A program made the position numbers and the translations under genes. A stretch of DNA of 64,000 bases from positions 73,460 to 137,459 of the forward strand of contig NZ_LMUF01000030.1 in NCBI RefSeq assembly GCF_009766085.1, read 5' to 3'. The notes under the pieces were generated by a model. The model worked only from the letters and a program-made list of their open reading frames with translations, searched no databases and was not told the origin of the DNA. This DNA comes from Burkholderia sp. S171. GTDB lineage: Bacteria; Pseudomonadota; Gammaproteobacteria; Burkholderiales; Burkholderiaceae. Shown here piece after piece: positions 20,165 through 29,111 of this stretch. Position 1 is the first letter of the stretch. The number at the start of each line of letters is the position of its first letter.

Positions 20165-21064
20165 TTACTCGCCGCGTTGGCCGAGCCCCTTGACGATCAC
20201 GCCAACAAACGCCTCCGTCACCGGCGGCAGGGTACGTCCGCGTTTCTTGACGAGCGCGATAGGACGCACGAAACCCGGTTCATCGATAACCCGCGCCACC
20301 AGCATCGGTTCCGCTCGCACCTCGCGCGCCGAGCGGGGCAGGATGGTCACGCCGAGCCCTGCCCGGACCATCGCCACCGCCGTCATCATGTAGGTCGGCT
20401 CGCAGGTGGGTACGGGTGCGCAGCCGGCGTGCTCGAACGCCGCATCCACCACTGCCCGCACGCTCGTACCCGCTGCCGTCAACACCAGCGGATATCGCAC
20501 GATCTCCTCCAGCCCGAGCCGCTTCCCAGCCGTCAACGGATGCCCGTCCGGGCACACGACGCACAGCCGGTCCTCACCCGCGTGCAGCACTTCCAGCGAG
20601 GCGTCGGTGACCTCGCCGCCGGTCAGGCCCACGTCCACATCCTCGTTACGCACCAACGTATTGACGACGCTCGCCACAACGTCGCGGATTTGAAACGACA
20701 CGTGCGGCAACTCGCGTCTCAAATCCTGGATCAGGTCGGGCAGCAAACTCGCGGCGAACGACGGCAGGCACGCGAGCCGCACTGTACCGGCGGAACCGTC
20801 GCTGAGCGCGCGGGCGTCGTGGAGAACCTGCTCCATGTCGCCGAGCGACTTTTGCAGGACGGGCAGCAAATCCCGACCGACCGGTGTCAACGCGACGCTG
20901 CGGCTATTGCGGTCGAACAGCCGCGCGCCGAGCGTTTCTTCGAGGCGGCGAATCTGCACGGTCAACGCGGGCTGCGACAGATGCAGCCGCCCCGCGGCGC
21001 GCGTGAAACTGCCCGCCTGCGCCACGGCAATGAATGCACGGATATCGCGGAGATTCAGGTCCAT
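20165..21064 (-). CDS. LysR-type transcriptional regulator
   Basis: This is a 299-residue LysR-type regulator. The N-terminal winged helix-turn-helix is canonical: DLNLRDIRAFIAVAQAGSFTRAAGRLHLSQPALTVQIRRLEETLGARLFDR. A type 2 periplasmic-like effector domain follows (about 90-295), with GLTGGEV and MVRAGLGVTILPRSA. It is divergent from the CitMHS transporter gene at 21188, the classic layout for a regulator of that operon. The inducer is probably the transported carboxylate. Confidence 0.88.
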   Translation of the reverse strand: MDLNLRDIRAFIAVAQAGSFTRAAGRLHLSQPALTVQIRRLEETLGARLFDRNSRSVALTPVGRDLLPVLQKSLGDMEQVLHDARALSDGSAGTVRLACLPSFAASLLPDLIQDLRRELPHVSFQIRDVVASVVNTLVRNEDVDVGLTGGEVTDASLEVLHAGEDRLCVVCPDGHPLTAGKRLGLEEIVRYPLVLTAAGTSVRAVVDAAFEHAGCAPVPTCEPTYMMTAVAMVRAGLGVTILPRSAREVRAEPMLVARVIDEPGFVRPIALVKKRGRTLPPVTEAFVGVIVKGLGQRGE

Positions 21065-21111
21065 GACTTTCGATCATTACAAAACGTGATTGCTGTCATC
21101 AAATCATTTCA

Positions 21112-21161
21112 ATTGTTTTATCGACGCTCCGAAATTACGCTTGGTTGATTCGTAAAACAAT
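21112..21161. promoter_or_regulatory. Inverted repeat in the LysR-CitMHS intergenic region
   Basis: ATTGTTTTA at 21112-21120 is mirrored by TAAAACAAT at 21153-21161, just upstream of the transporter start. The position and spacing allow binding of a LysR-type tetramer to the divergent promoter. The assignment is inference from position. Confidence 0.35.
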
Positions 21162-21187
21162 CGATTAAAAAAGATCGGAGACAAACC

Positions 21188-22504
21188 TTGCTGCCCTTAC
21201 TTGGCCTGGCCACTATCGTCGTCCTGCTCGGGGCGATCCTTTCAAAACGGATGTCGCCGCTGGTGGCGCTGATCATCGTGCCGATAGCGGCGTCGCTGAT
21301 CGGCGGCTTCGGCTTGCAGACGAGCAAGTTTGTCATCGACGGGCTGAAGAGCCTTGCGCCCGTCGTCGGCATGTTCGTCTTCGCGATCCTGTACTTCGGC
21401 ACCATTACCGACGCGGGCACGCTCGATCCGATCATCGACCGGATTTTGCGCACGGTCGGCACGCGGCCGACGCGCATTGTGATGGGCACGACGCTGCTCG
21501 CGCTGTTGATCCACCTCGACGGTTCGGGCGCCGTTTGCTTTCTCGTCACCATCCCCGCAATGCTGCCGCTTTACGACCGTCTCAAGATGGATCGGCGCGT
21601 GTTGGCCGCGGCGGCGTCGATGGCGGCGGGGATCAATTTCCTGCCCTGGACCGGGCCGATGATCCGCGCGTCGGCGTCGCTGCATCTGCCTATATCGGCG
21701 TTATTCAATCCGTTGATTCCGGTGCAGATCGTGGGCCTTATATTTGTATTCGGCATGGCGTGGTGGCTTGGCCGGCGCGAAGAGAAGCGCTTGGGATACA
21801 CAGGCGCTGACGGCGCAATCTCAATGCCTGGACACGTGCGAGCGCGCGAGCTCACCGACGAACAGAAAGCGCTGCGCCGACCGAAAAATTTCTGGTTCAA
21901 CATCGTGCTGACGCTGGTCGTACTTGGCACGATGGTGGTGATGGGCGAGAAGATTCCACCGGCGATCATGTTCATGGTCGGGCTATGCGTCGCGTTGCTC
22001 GTCAACTATCCGAACGTGGATATGCAGCGCCAGCGCATTGATGCCCACGCACGCGCCGCGCTGATGATGGCCGGCATCCTGCTCGCAGCCGGCGTGTTCA
22101 CCGGCGTGATGCAAGGCAGCGGCATGCTCAAGGCGATGGCGCAAGCCGCCGTTGGGTTTGTGCCGCCATCGATGGCAACGCACATTCCCGTTGCGCTCGG
22201 TTTCTTATCGATGCCGCTCAGCATGCTCTTCGATCCCGACTCGTTCTACTTCGGTGTGCTGCCTGTGATCGCGGAAGTGGCGGGGCAGCTCGGCGTGCCA
22301 GCCGTGCATGTCGGCCAGGCAGCATTGCTTGGTCAGATGACGACGGGGTTCCCGGTCAGCCCGCTCACGCCCGCGACATTCCTGGTCGTCGGACTGACCG
22401 GCATCGATCTCGCCGACCATCAGAAATTCACCTTTCCGCTGTTGTTCGGCGCATCGATCGTGATGACGATCGCGTGTGTCGTGCTGGGCATCTTTCCTCT
22501 TTGA
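21188..22504 (+). CDS. CitMHS-family citrate/tricarboxylate transporter
   Basis: This 438-residue inner-membrane transporter has about 11-12 hydrophobic segments. It opens LPLLGLATIVVLLGAILSKRMSPLVALIIVP, typical of the CitMHS (metal-citrate:H+ symporter) family. LIHLDGSGAVCFLVTIPAMLPLYDRL and MLFDPDSFYFGVLPVIAEV are family signatures. Translation starts at TTG, supported by GGAG nine bases upstream and by alignment with the family N terminus. It is followed by two AtuA-type genes in the same direction, so it probably imports the substrate they act on. Exact substrate unknown. Confidence 0.85.
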   Translation: MLPLLGLATIVVLLGAILSKRMSPLVALIIVPIAASLIGGFGLQTSKFVIDGLKSLAPVVGMFVFAILYFGTITDAGTLDPIIDRILRTVGTRPTRIVMGTTLLALLIHLDGSGAVCFLVTIPAMLPLYDRLKMDRRVLAAAASMAAGINFLPWTGPMIRASASLHLPISALFNPLIPVQIVGLIFVFGMAWWLGRREEKRLGYTGADGAISMPGHVRARELTDEQKALRRPKNFWFNIVLTLVVLGTMVVMGEKIPPAIMFMVGLCVALLVNYPNVDMQRQRIDAHARAALMMAGILLAAGVFTGVMQGSGMLKAMAQAAVGFVPPSMATHIPVALGFLSMPLSMLFDPDSFYFGVLPVIAEVAGQLGVPAVHVGQAALLGQMTTGFPVSPLTPATFLVVGLTGIDLADHQKFTFPLLFGASIVMTIACVVLGIFPL

Positions 22505-22531
22505 GCGCGTTTTTCAACGCAAGGAATGGGT

Positions 22532-23902
22532 ATGACTGCTGCACTCAACGCTGTGACCCAAGCCACCCGTGTGCGGATTGGCGCGGGCGCGGGTTACTCG
22601 GGCGACCGCATCGAGCCCGCGGTCGAACTGGCTGAACACGGAGCGCTCGACTATCTCGTGTTCGAATGTTTGGCAGAGCGAACTATTGCGCTTGCGCAGC
22701 AGGCACGGCGAGCGAATCCGGAGCTGGGTTACGACCCGTTGCTCGAAGCCCGGATGCGCGCGGTGTTGCCGGCTGCCGTGCGCAATGGTGTGAGGATTAT
22801 CTCGAACATGGGCGCGGCAAACCCGTTGGCGGCGGCGCGCAAGACGGCATCGATTGCGCATGAGTTGGGCTTGAGCAGATTGAAAATCGCGGCTGTCAGT
22901 GGCGATGATGTACTCGATGTCGTGAGGCAAGGAACATATGTGTTCGAGGAATCGGGCGACAGCGTGGCCGACTACGACAGCAGGCTTGTTTCGGCGAATG
23001 CGTATCTGGGCGCGGAGCCGATTGTCGATGCGTTGAAGGCCGGCGCCGATATCGTGCTCACCGGCCGCGCGGCCGATCCGTCCTTGTTCACGGCACCGTT
23101 GATCCATGCATTCGGCTGGGCGATGGACGATTGGAACACGCTCGGTCAGGCGACGGTGGTCGGGCATTTGCTCGAATGCGCGGGGCAGATCACGGGCGGT
23201 TATTTCGCTGACCCCGGCTTCAAGGACGTGCCGATGCTCGCGCGCCTCGGCTTCCCGATAGGCGAGGTCGACGCCGACGGCGCCGTCACGATCACCAAGG
23301 TCGCGCACGCCGGCGGCCGTGTGACGGAGGCCACGTGCAAGGAGCAACTGCTGTACGAGATCCACGATCCTCGCCGGTATCTGCAGCCCGATGTGGTCGC
23401 CGACTTCACGCAGGTTCGCGTGGTGGAGGAAGCGCCGGATCGAGTACGCGTGAGCGGCGGCCGTGGCACGTCAAGGACCGGGACGTTGAAGGTGACCGTG
23501 GCTTACGTCGATGGGTTTATCGGCGAAGGGCAGATTTCCTATGGCGGTCCGGGCGCGGTCGCACGGGCAAAACTGGCGCTTGAGATTGTGCGTGAACGGT
23601 TGGAGATAACGGGCGTCGCGACGAGTGAACTGCGCTTTGATTTGATCGGTATCGACTCGTTACACGGCGCGACGCTGGGTGAACGTAACGCGGAACCGTA
23701 TGAAGTTCGGGTACGTGTCTCTGGGCGCACGGATTCGATGGGGGAGGCCGTTCGTATCGGCAATGAAGTCGAGACGCTCTATACCAATGGTCCGGCAGGC
23801 GGCGGCGGAGTGACGAAGACGGCGCGTGAAGTGATCGCGGTGCAGTCGGTTTTAATGCCACGAGAACGCGTGCGACCATCGTTCGAGATGGTGGAGACTT
23901 GA
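22532..23902 (+). CDS. AtuA-type (DUF1446) acyclic terpene utilisation family protein
   Basis: This 456-residue protein matches the N-terminal AtuA/DUF1446 domain. It has VRIGAGAGYSGDRIEPAVELAEHG, YLVFECLAERTIALAQ, VRIISNMGAANPLAAA and LTGRAADPSLFTAPL. ATG 22532 is preferred over 22526 because AAGGA is seven bases before it and directly abuts the other. Pseudomonas AtuA participates in geraniol/citronellol catabolism, but family members occur in many carboxylate-utilisation operons and the reaction is undefined. The C-terminal part found in longer AtuA proteins is encoded separately by the next gene, one base apart. Confidence 0.82.
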   Translation: MTAALNAVTQATRVRIGAGAGYSGDRIEPAVELAEHGALDYLVFECLAERTIALAQQARRANPELGYDPLLEARMRAVLPAAVRNGVRIISNMGAANPLAAARKTASIAHELGLSRLKIAAVSGDDVLDVVRQGTYVFEESGDSVADYDSRLVSANAYLGAEPIVDALKAGADIVLTGRAADPSLFTAPLIHAFGWAMDDWNTLGQATVVGHLLECAGQITGGYFADPGFKDVPMLARLGFPIGEVDADGAVTITKVAHAGGRVTEATCKEQLLYEIHDPRRYLQPDVVADFTQVRVVEEAPDRVRVSGGRGTSRTGTLKVTVAYVDGFIGEGQISYGGPGAVARAKLALEIVRERLEITGVATSELRFDLIGIDSLHGATLGERNAEPYEVRVRVSGRTDSMGEAVRIGNEVETLYTNGPAGGGGVTKTAREVIAVQSVLMPRERVRPSFEMVET

Positions 23903-23903
23903 G

Positions 23904-24212
23904 ATGAAACTACGCCAACTGGCTCATTCCCGAACCGGCGATAAGGGCAATACGCTGAATGTATCGGTGATCTGTTACGACGTGCGGCACTACGATCATC
24001 TGCTCGCGCATGTCACGCCGGAGCGTGTGAAGGCGCATCTGATCGATGTAGTGAAGGGCGATGTGACACGCTTCGAATTGCTGGAAATATCGGCGATGAA
24101 TTTCGTGCTCGGACGCGCGCTGGGCGGCGGCGTGACGCGTTCACTCGCGTTGGATGCGCATGGGAAATCGCTAAGCTCGGCGCTGATGGATCTGGAGATT
24201 CCGGAGCCTTAA
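23904..24212 (+). CDS. AtuA-related small protein (detached AtuA C-terminal domain)
   Basis: This 102-residue protein begins MKLRQLAHSRTGDKGNTLNVSVICYD, the hallmark of the small ferredoxin-like domain found at the end of long AtuA proteins or as a separate subunit. The start lies one base after the AtuA stop, so the two are almost certainly translated together and form one complex. LGGGVTRSLALDAHGKSL is the second conserved stretch. Function beyond partnering AtuA is unknown. Confidence 0.8.
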   Translation: MKLRQLAHSRTGDKGNTLNVSVICYDVRHYDHLLAHVTPERVKAHLIDVVKGDVTRFELLEISAMNFVLGRALGGGVTRSLALDAHGKSLSSALMDLEIPEP

Positions 24213-24511
24213 GGCGTTGCGTTGTTGGGTTAAGCGCAGTGGCGAATGAGGCCAGCTGTGGCAAGCCGGGCTTACTTTGTGTGCGCCCGGCAGGGGTTAG
24301 CGGAACGGCAAGGGTGTCGCGGCGACTGCGAATTTTAAGAAAGCTGAAGCCGAATACAAAGCAGGGATACGGGCAGCTTCGTTCCCTACTCAATTGGCTT
24401 TCAATGCCCTAGCTGCCGCCGCGGCGTTCCCGCCGTTTAGCCACAAGCAATTTCCAAGTGACCGACATCGCCATGAAAACCACGCCATGGCGATGACCTG
24501 TCTTTAACCCT
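24213..24511. other. Intergenic region, no gene seen
   Basis: About 300 bases lie between two convergent genes. I see no conserved reading frame, no RNA gene and no clear terminator hairpin with a T-tract. Confidence 0.5.
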
Positions 24512-26134
24512 TCACTCTTCGCTCGTTGCGGCGGCGGTCTTTCGCGGACGCCGGCTAGCTGGAGCTGTTTTACGCGGGGTCTTTTTCGCTGCCGTTTTCT
24601 TTGCCGCGGGCTTGTCCGTGCTCTCGACAGTTTTGGTCGCAGCGGCGCTCTCAATTGGCGTTTCCGGCTGCGTCTTTGTCACGACTTTCTTCGCCGCTGC
24701 TTGACGTCCACGTCGCGCCACGCCGGGCTTCGGTGACGGCGCTTCACTTACTTCGCGGGATTGCGCAGGTGTTTCTTCCGTGCGTTCCACGAACACGAAT
24801 TCTTCCTTAGCTTTCACCGGTAGCGTGAAGAATGGTCGCTCGTCTGCGGCTTGCGCGTGAGTTTCCACATGAGCTTCGGGTAGCCGTTCCGGTGCTGCAT
24901 CGAACAGCGGTTCGTGAACCTGCGGCCTTGGGTTCCGGTTATTCCGGCGATTGCGGTCGCGGCCCTGTCTCGGTCGCGCATCTACTTGCGGTTCAGGTTG
25001 CTGCGCGATTTGCGGCTCGTCGAAGAGCGGTTCCGCGACCTGCGATCGTGCGTCTGGTCCGTCCCTGCGATCATGCTCGCTACCCGATTCGGCTTGCGCT
25101 TCTGAACGCGTTCCCGGTTGCGCCTCGCGCGGTTCATCGAAGAGGGGTTCTGAAACTTGCGGACGCGGGTTACGGCCTTTCCTCCGATTCCGGTCGTTAC
25201 CCGAGTTACCCGTCTGCCGGTTTTCCTTCGGCACGATGGGCGCCTCGATGTCCCTCACGGGTTCCGTGACGGCCACCGATTGCGTGCGAAACACAAACGA
25301 ACCCGATTTTTCATCCCGCCCAACTTCGAGCAGACCACGCACCTGCGCTTCCTCCAGCAGATTGCCAAATGCGCGAAATCCGTAGTACGACTCGTTGAAA
25401 TCGGGCTTGCGCCGCTTGATTGCGCTCTTGAGCACCGATGCCCAGATCTTCCCGCTTTCGCCACGCTCGGAGGCGAGGTCATCGAACGTTTCCACAGCAA
25501 TCGCAATGGCCTTGGCCTTGCGTGCTTCGAGTTCCTGCTTGGGCTGGCCGTCGTCAGGCGAACGCTTCGCTGACGATGATGCCGCTGCGTTCGCATCCCG
25601 TGCGTCACGTGCTTCACGAGCCTCGCGCGCTTCACGTTTAGCGATGCTGCGTTGCTGCTCGCGTACGAGGTCATCGTAGAAAATGAATTCATCGCAGTTC
25701 GCGACGAGCAGGTCGGAGGTCGAGTTTTTCACGCCCACACCGATCACTTTCTTCGCGTTCTCGCGCAGCTTCGACACCAGCGGCGAGAAGTCCGAATCGC
25801 CGCTGATGATGACGAACGTATCTACGTGGGACTTCGTGTAGCAGAGATCGAGCGCGTCGACGACGAGCCGGATGTCCGCTGAATTCTTGCCCGACTGACG
25901 CACGTGCGGAATTTCGATCAGCTCGAAACTCGCTTCGTGCATGGCCGCTTTAAAACCTTTGTAGCGATCCCAGTCGCAATAAGCCTTTTTCACCACGATG
26001 CTGCCTTTGAGCAGCAGCCGTTCGAGCACCGGCATGATGTCGAACTTGTCGTACTTTGCGTCGCGCACGCCGAGGGCGACGTTTTCGAAGTCGCAAAACA
26101 ACGCCATGCTGACGCTATCAGGGGATGAGGCCAT
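24512..26134 (-). CDS. NYN-domain / LOTUS (OST-HTH) protein with PLFDEP repeats
   Basis: This 540-residue protein is probably an RNA-directed nuclease or RNA-binding factor. Residues 1-160 form a NYN (PIN-like) domain: ALFCDFENVALG, KKAYCDWDRYKG, SADIRLVVDALDLCY and the acidic ISGDSDFSPL. A helical Arg/Glu-rich linker follows. An OST-HTH/LOTUS-type domain (about 205-300) contains WASVLKSAIKRRKPDFNESYYGFRAFGNLLEEA. The C-terminal half is disordered, with three PLFDEP-type repeats and then a Lys/Ala/Pro tail (KKTAAKKTPRKTAP) like histone H1. ATG 26134 follows GGAG. It stands alone; in related systems NYN-LOTUS proteins process RNA, but the target here is unknown. Confidence 0.82.
   Translation of the reverse strand: MASSPDSVSMALFCDFENVALGVRDAKYDKFDIMPVLERLLLKGSIVVKKAYCDWDRYKGFKAAMHEASFELIEIPHVRQSGKNSADIRLVVDALDLCYTKSHVDTFVIISGDSDFSPLVSKLRENAKKVIGVGVKNSTSDLLVANCDEFIFYDDLVREQQRSIAKREAREAREARDARDANAAASSSAKRSPDDGQPKQELEARKAKAIAIAVETFDDLASERGESGKIWASVLKSAIKRRKPDFNESYYGFRAFGNLLEEAQVRGLLEVGRDEKSGSFVFRTQSVAVTEPVRDIEAPIVPKENRQTGNSGNDRNRRKGRNPRPQVSEPLFDEPREAQPGTRSEAQAESGSEHDRRDGPDARSQVAEPLFDEPQIAQQPEPQVDARPRQGRDRNRRNNRNPRPQVHEPLFDAAPERLPEAHVETHAQAADERPFFTLPVKAKEEFVFVERTEETPAQSREVSEAPSPKPGVARRGRQAAAKKVVTKTQPETPIESAAATKTVESTDKPAAKKTAAKKTPRKTAPASRRPRKTAAATSEE
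24880..25180 (-). repeat. Three imperfect repeats inside the NYN protein gene
   Basis: The coding strand contains three copies of a unit ending (P/S)QVxEPLFD(E/A), centred near 25148, 25028 and 24908, about 120 bases (40 codons) apart. Two copies also share the preceding basic run DRNRRxxRNPRPQV. The repeats fall in the predicted disordered region. Confidence 0.65.
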
Positions 26135-26390
26135 AGAAACTCCAGCAGGAATGCCGGGTAAGCACGGCAGGTATTAACGAGCGCACATGATATCTGTTTG
26201 TGCGGTGAGGTTTGAGAGGAAGGAAACAATCGTGGCGGGAAGGGGCACTTTTGGTCGCGTGCCGCGAGGCGCGTATATCGAAGGAACAGACGTGTTCGGA
26301 TCGTGGGTTCCGTGAAGTCCAGCTAAGCCATTTGCACGCGAATTGACGGTGGTTTGAATTCCGCCAAATCGATCTAGCCAAGGCCCAATG

Positions 26391-26430
26391 CGAAAAAGCC
26401 GTCTCTGCATACGCAGAAACGGCTTTTCGG
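26391..26430 (-). terminator. Terminator of tRNA-Leu
   Basis: On the minus strand, AAAAGCCGTTTCTGC and GCAGAGACGGCTTTT pair around GTAT and end in a T-run, directly downstream of the tRNA 3' end. Confidence 0.85.
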
Positions 26431-26433
26431 AAA

Positions 26434-26518
26434 TGGTGCCCGGGGCCGGAATCGAACCGGCACGCCTTGCGGCGGGGGATTTTGAGTCCCCTGCGTCTAC
26501 CAATTTCACCACCCGGGC
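26434..26518 (-). tRNA. tRNA-Leu (CAA)
   Basis: This 85-nt class II tRNA has acceptor arms GCCCGGG / CCCGGGC and an encoded CCA end. The anticodon loop CTCAAAA gives anticodon CAA, which reads UUG. The variable arm is long, as expected for leucine, and the T loop is GGTTCGATTCC. A terminator follows immediately. No integrase gene is adjacent, so it is not visibly an attachment site in this window. Confidence 0.95.
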
Positions 26519-26665
26519 AAACAGCATTTGAACCTGCCGACTGGGAGCGGAAAAATCCCGACGCCAACCGGCAAGTCAGCGATTATGCCGAAAATCGTTT
26601 CCGCGGGCAAGCCCTCGGATGCCCGCAGCGGACAACCGCGGTCACTGGTCCACTTATCGGTCCAC

Positions 26666-27826
26666 TCACTGGCTCAAATACGTGAACTGGCCGTTCTTGA
26701 TGATGCCCATCACGCTGGCCCGTTGATCCAACCCGACGTGATCGGTCGCGCTGGTGTTAACCACGCCGTTCGGCACGACCAACTCATGCGCGTGTTCCAG
26801 CTCCGAGCGCAACGCCACACGAAACGCCACCGTCCCAGGCTGCCCGGCCTTGAGTGCACGCGCAACCGCGTCCTCCAGCCGCGGATAGACCCCGGCCGCA
26901 TCGCCGGCAAACTGCGTGACCGAACCCTTGCCGTATTTCGCCTCATACGCGTCAACAAAAGCCAGCGCCGCTTTCTTCGACGGATGGTCAGCCGGCAATG
27001 TCCGCGCGACCACCACCGGCTGCGTCGGGAACAGCGTGCCCTCCACGTCCTTGCCGCCGAGCTTGATGAACTCCGGCGTCGCAATGCCGTGTGTCTGGTA
27101 AATCGCACCCTTGTACCCGCGCTCGATCAACGTGCGTTCCGGCAACACCGTCGGCGTACCCGCGCCCGCGATCAGCACCGCATCCGGTTTCGCGGACATC
27201 AGCTTGAGGATCTGCCCGGTCACGCTCGCGTCCGTGCGATTGAAACGCTCGCTCGCGACCACCTTGATATGCCGCAACTCGGCGAACTTCGAAAACTCGT
27301 TGAACCAGCTATCGCCGTAACTATCGGCGAAACCGATGAAACCGACCGTCTTCACATTCCGGTTGACCATCGTGCGGGTCATCACGTCGGCCATGGCGCG
27401 GTCGGTCTGGGCCATCTTGAACGCCCACACCTTCTTGCCTTCCTGAGGCTCCACAACCGATGCCGAGCCGATCAGCGTGATCATCGGCGTCTGGTATTCA
27501 GCCACCGGATCGAGCGCCGCGAGCGCTGCCGGCGTGATGTTCGGCCCGACGATCACATCGACCTTGTCTTCTGTAATCAGCTTGCGGATATTGCGCACGG
27601 CAGCGCCCGGATCGGAGCCATCGTCGAGAATGATGTATTCCGCTTGTTGACCCGCGATCGTCTTCGGCCACATCAGCATGGCGTTCTTGCTCGTGATGCC
27701 GATGGCGGCCGCCGGACCCGTGCTCGACAAATCGATACCGACTTTCAGCTGCGCACTGGCAGCGGCACTGAAAAACGCGAGCGCGCTGAACATCAGCGCC
27801 GGGCGCATGAACTTCGACAACTTCAT
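26666..27826 (-). CDS. Orphan ABC transporter substrate-binding protein (LivK/PBP1 type)
   Basis: This 386-residue periplasmic binding protein has a signal peptide ending near ASA-Q (about residue 25). The mature protein follows the branched-chain amino acid binding pattern: LKVGIDLSSTGPAAAIG, DDGSDPGAAVRNIRKLI, VDVIVGPNITPAALA, FADSYGDSWFNEFSKFAE. ATG 27826 follows GGAGA and gives the correct signal sequence. No permease or ATPase gene is near, so it must share components encoded elsewhere, possibly livHMGF at 7.6-11.3 kb. Its ligand cannot be deduced. It lies between tRNA-Leu and cysB on the same strand. Confidence 0.88.
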   Translation of the reverse strand: MKLSKFMRPALMFSALAFFSAAASAQLKVGIDLSSTGPAAAIGITSKNAMLMWPKTIAGQQAEYIILDDGSDPGAAVRNIRKLITEDKVDVIVGPNITPAALAALDPVAEYQTPMITLIGSASVVEPQEGKKVWAFKMAQTDRAMADVMTRTMVNRNVKTVGFIGFADSYGDSWFNEFSKFAELRHIKVVASERFNRTDASVTGQILKLMSAKPDAVLIAGAGTPTVLPERTLIERGYKGAIYQTHGIATPEFIKLGGKDVEGTLFPTQPVVVARTLPADHPSKKAALAFVDAYEAKYGKGSVTQFAGDAAGVYPRLEDAVARALKAGQPGTVAFRVALRSELEHAHELVVPNGVVNTSATDHVGLDQRASVMGIIKNGQFTYLSQ

Positions 27827-27949
27827 TGGATGGTCTCCGCAACGAGGGTGTGGTTTAAAAATGCTGAAGTGTGAGGCTGACAAAAATCGCGCGGCGCGAG
27901 TTTCGACGCGAGCGTTGCCCGCGTCGTACGTCGTCTCGAACCCGGTGAA

Positions 27950-28891
27950 TCAAAGCTCGTAGGTTTCGTGCTCGCCCGACAGCGCTTGCTCGATCAGCTT
28001 GCGGTTCATCGAAGGCGAGAGCAGTTCGACCAGCGTGTACACATAGCTGCGTAAATACGCGCCTTGTTTTAAAGCGAGCCGCGTGACGTTCGTGCCGAAC
28101 AGATGGCCAACGGGCATCGCGCGAAGATGTTTATCGCGTTCCGGGTTAAACGCGATATCCGCGAGAATGCCCACGCCCAGGCCTAGCTCGACGTAGGTCT
28201 TGATCACGTCGGCATCAATCGCTTCCAGCACGATATCGGGCGTCAGGTGGCGCAGCGCGAACGCCTGGTTGATTTTCGAGCGGCCGGCGAACGCGTTGTC
28301 GTAGGTGATGATCGGGTATTGCGCGAGGTCGTCGAGCGTCAGCAGCTTGCGCTCGAGCAGCGGATGATCCGGCTGCACCACAGCTACGTGATGCCACTGA
28401 AAGCAGGGCAGCGACACCAGTTCCTTATAGTTGGCGATCGCTTCCGTGGCGATGGCGATATCCGCCTGGTCATGGATGACCATTTCGGCGACCTGCGTCG
28501 GGCTGCCTTGCAAAATGGAAAGGTGCACCTTCGGGAAGCGCTTCTTGAACTCCGCGATGGCGTTCGGCAGCGAATAACGCGCCTGCGTATGGGTGGCCGC
28601 GATCACAAGATTGCCCTGATCCTGCGCCGCGTAATCTTTACCGACGCGCTTCAGGCTTTCGACTTCCTGCAGGATTTTTTCCACCGATGCCAGGATAATT
28701 CGCCCCGGTTCCGTCAGCGAACGAACCCGTTTGCCGTGACGCGTGAAGATCTCGACGCCGAGTTCATCCTCCAGCTCGATGATCGCCTTCGATACCCCCG
28801 GCTGCGACGTGAACAGCGCTTTAGCGGCTTCGGTGAGGTTGTAGTTCTGGCGGACGGCCTCGCGCACGAAGCGGAACTGGTGCAGATTCAT
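27950..28891 (-). CDS. cysB: CysB, LysR-type activator of sulfur assimilation
   Basis: This 313-residue LysR-type regulator matches CysB: MNLHQFRFVREAVRQNYNLTEAAKALFTSQPGVSKAIIELEDELGVEIF at the HTH, then TTHTQARYSLP-like ATHTQARYSLPNAI, DIAIATEAI and GVGILADIAF in the effector domain. CysB activates sulfate-reduction genes in response to N- or O-acetylserine. It is divergent from cysI, which supports direct control of that operon and autoregulation across the shared 220-base region. Confidence 0.95.
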   Translation of the reverse strand: MNLHQFRFVREAVRQNYNLTEAAKALFTSQPGVSKAIIELEDELGVEIFTRHGKRVRSLTEPGRIILASVEKILQEVESLKRVGKDYAAQDQGNLVIAATHTQARYSLPNAIAEFKKRFPKVHLSILQGSPTQVAEMVIHDQADIAIATEAIANYKELVSLPCFQWHHVAVVQPDHPLLERKLLTLDDLAQYPIITYDNAFAGRSKINQAFALRHLTPDIVLEAIDADVIKTYVELGLGVGILADIAFNPERDKHLRAMPVGHLFGTNVTRLALKQGAYLRSYVYTLVELLSPSMNRKLIEQALSGEHETYEL

Positions 28892-29111
28892 ATATAACCC
28901 ACCGGCATATCAAAGTAATTTATCAGTCGTTTGCAATATATAGGAAGTTTATTACTATCGAGCCAATTTTTCCAATATCGATATCTGTATTTGTCATAAG
29001 CAAATGAACGCATTGTCCGAACGGCGTTCCAGGCAATGACTCTACCAATAGCGATGTGCGGCGTGGCTAGGACGCCGTACTGACGGAACTACTGAAAACT
29101 GGGGCCCCCGA
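28892..29111 (+). promoter_or_regulatory. cysB-cysI divergent promoter region
   Basis: This 220-base A+T-rich region separates cysB and cysI and is the natural place for CysB binding. A possible promoter toward cysI is TTGCAA (28931-28936) and TACTAT (28953-28958) with a 16-base spacer. No CysB site can be fixed by eye because its consensus is weak. Confidence 0.4.

Noticed and set aside
26434-26518. tRNA-Leu as an integration site
   Set aside because: No integrase and no direct repeat of the tRNA 3' end is visible nearby.
26528-27874. 448-codon plus-strand frame over the binding protein gene
   Set aside because: It is antisense to a well-defined binding protein and has the His/Arg-rich signature of a shadow frame.
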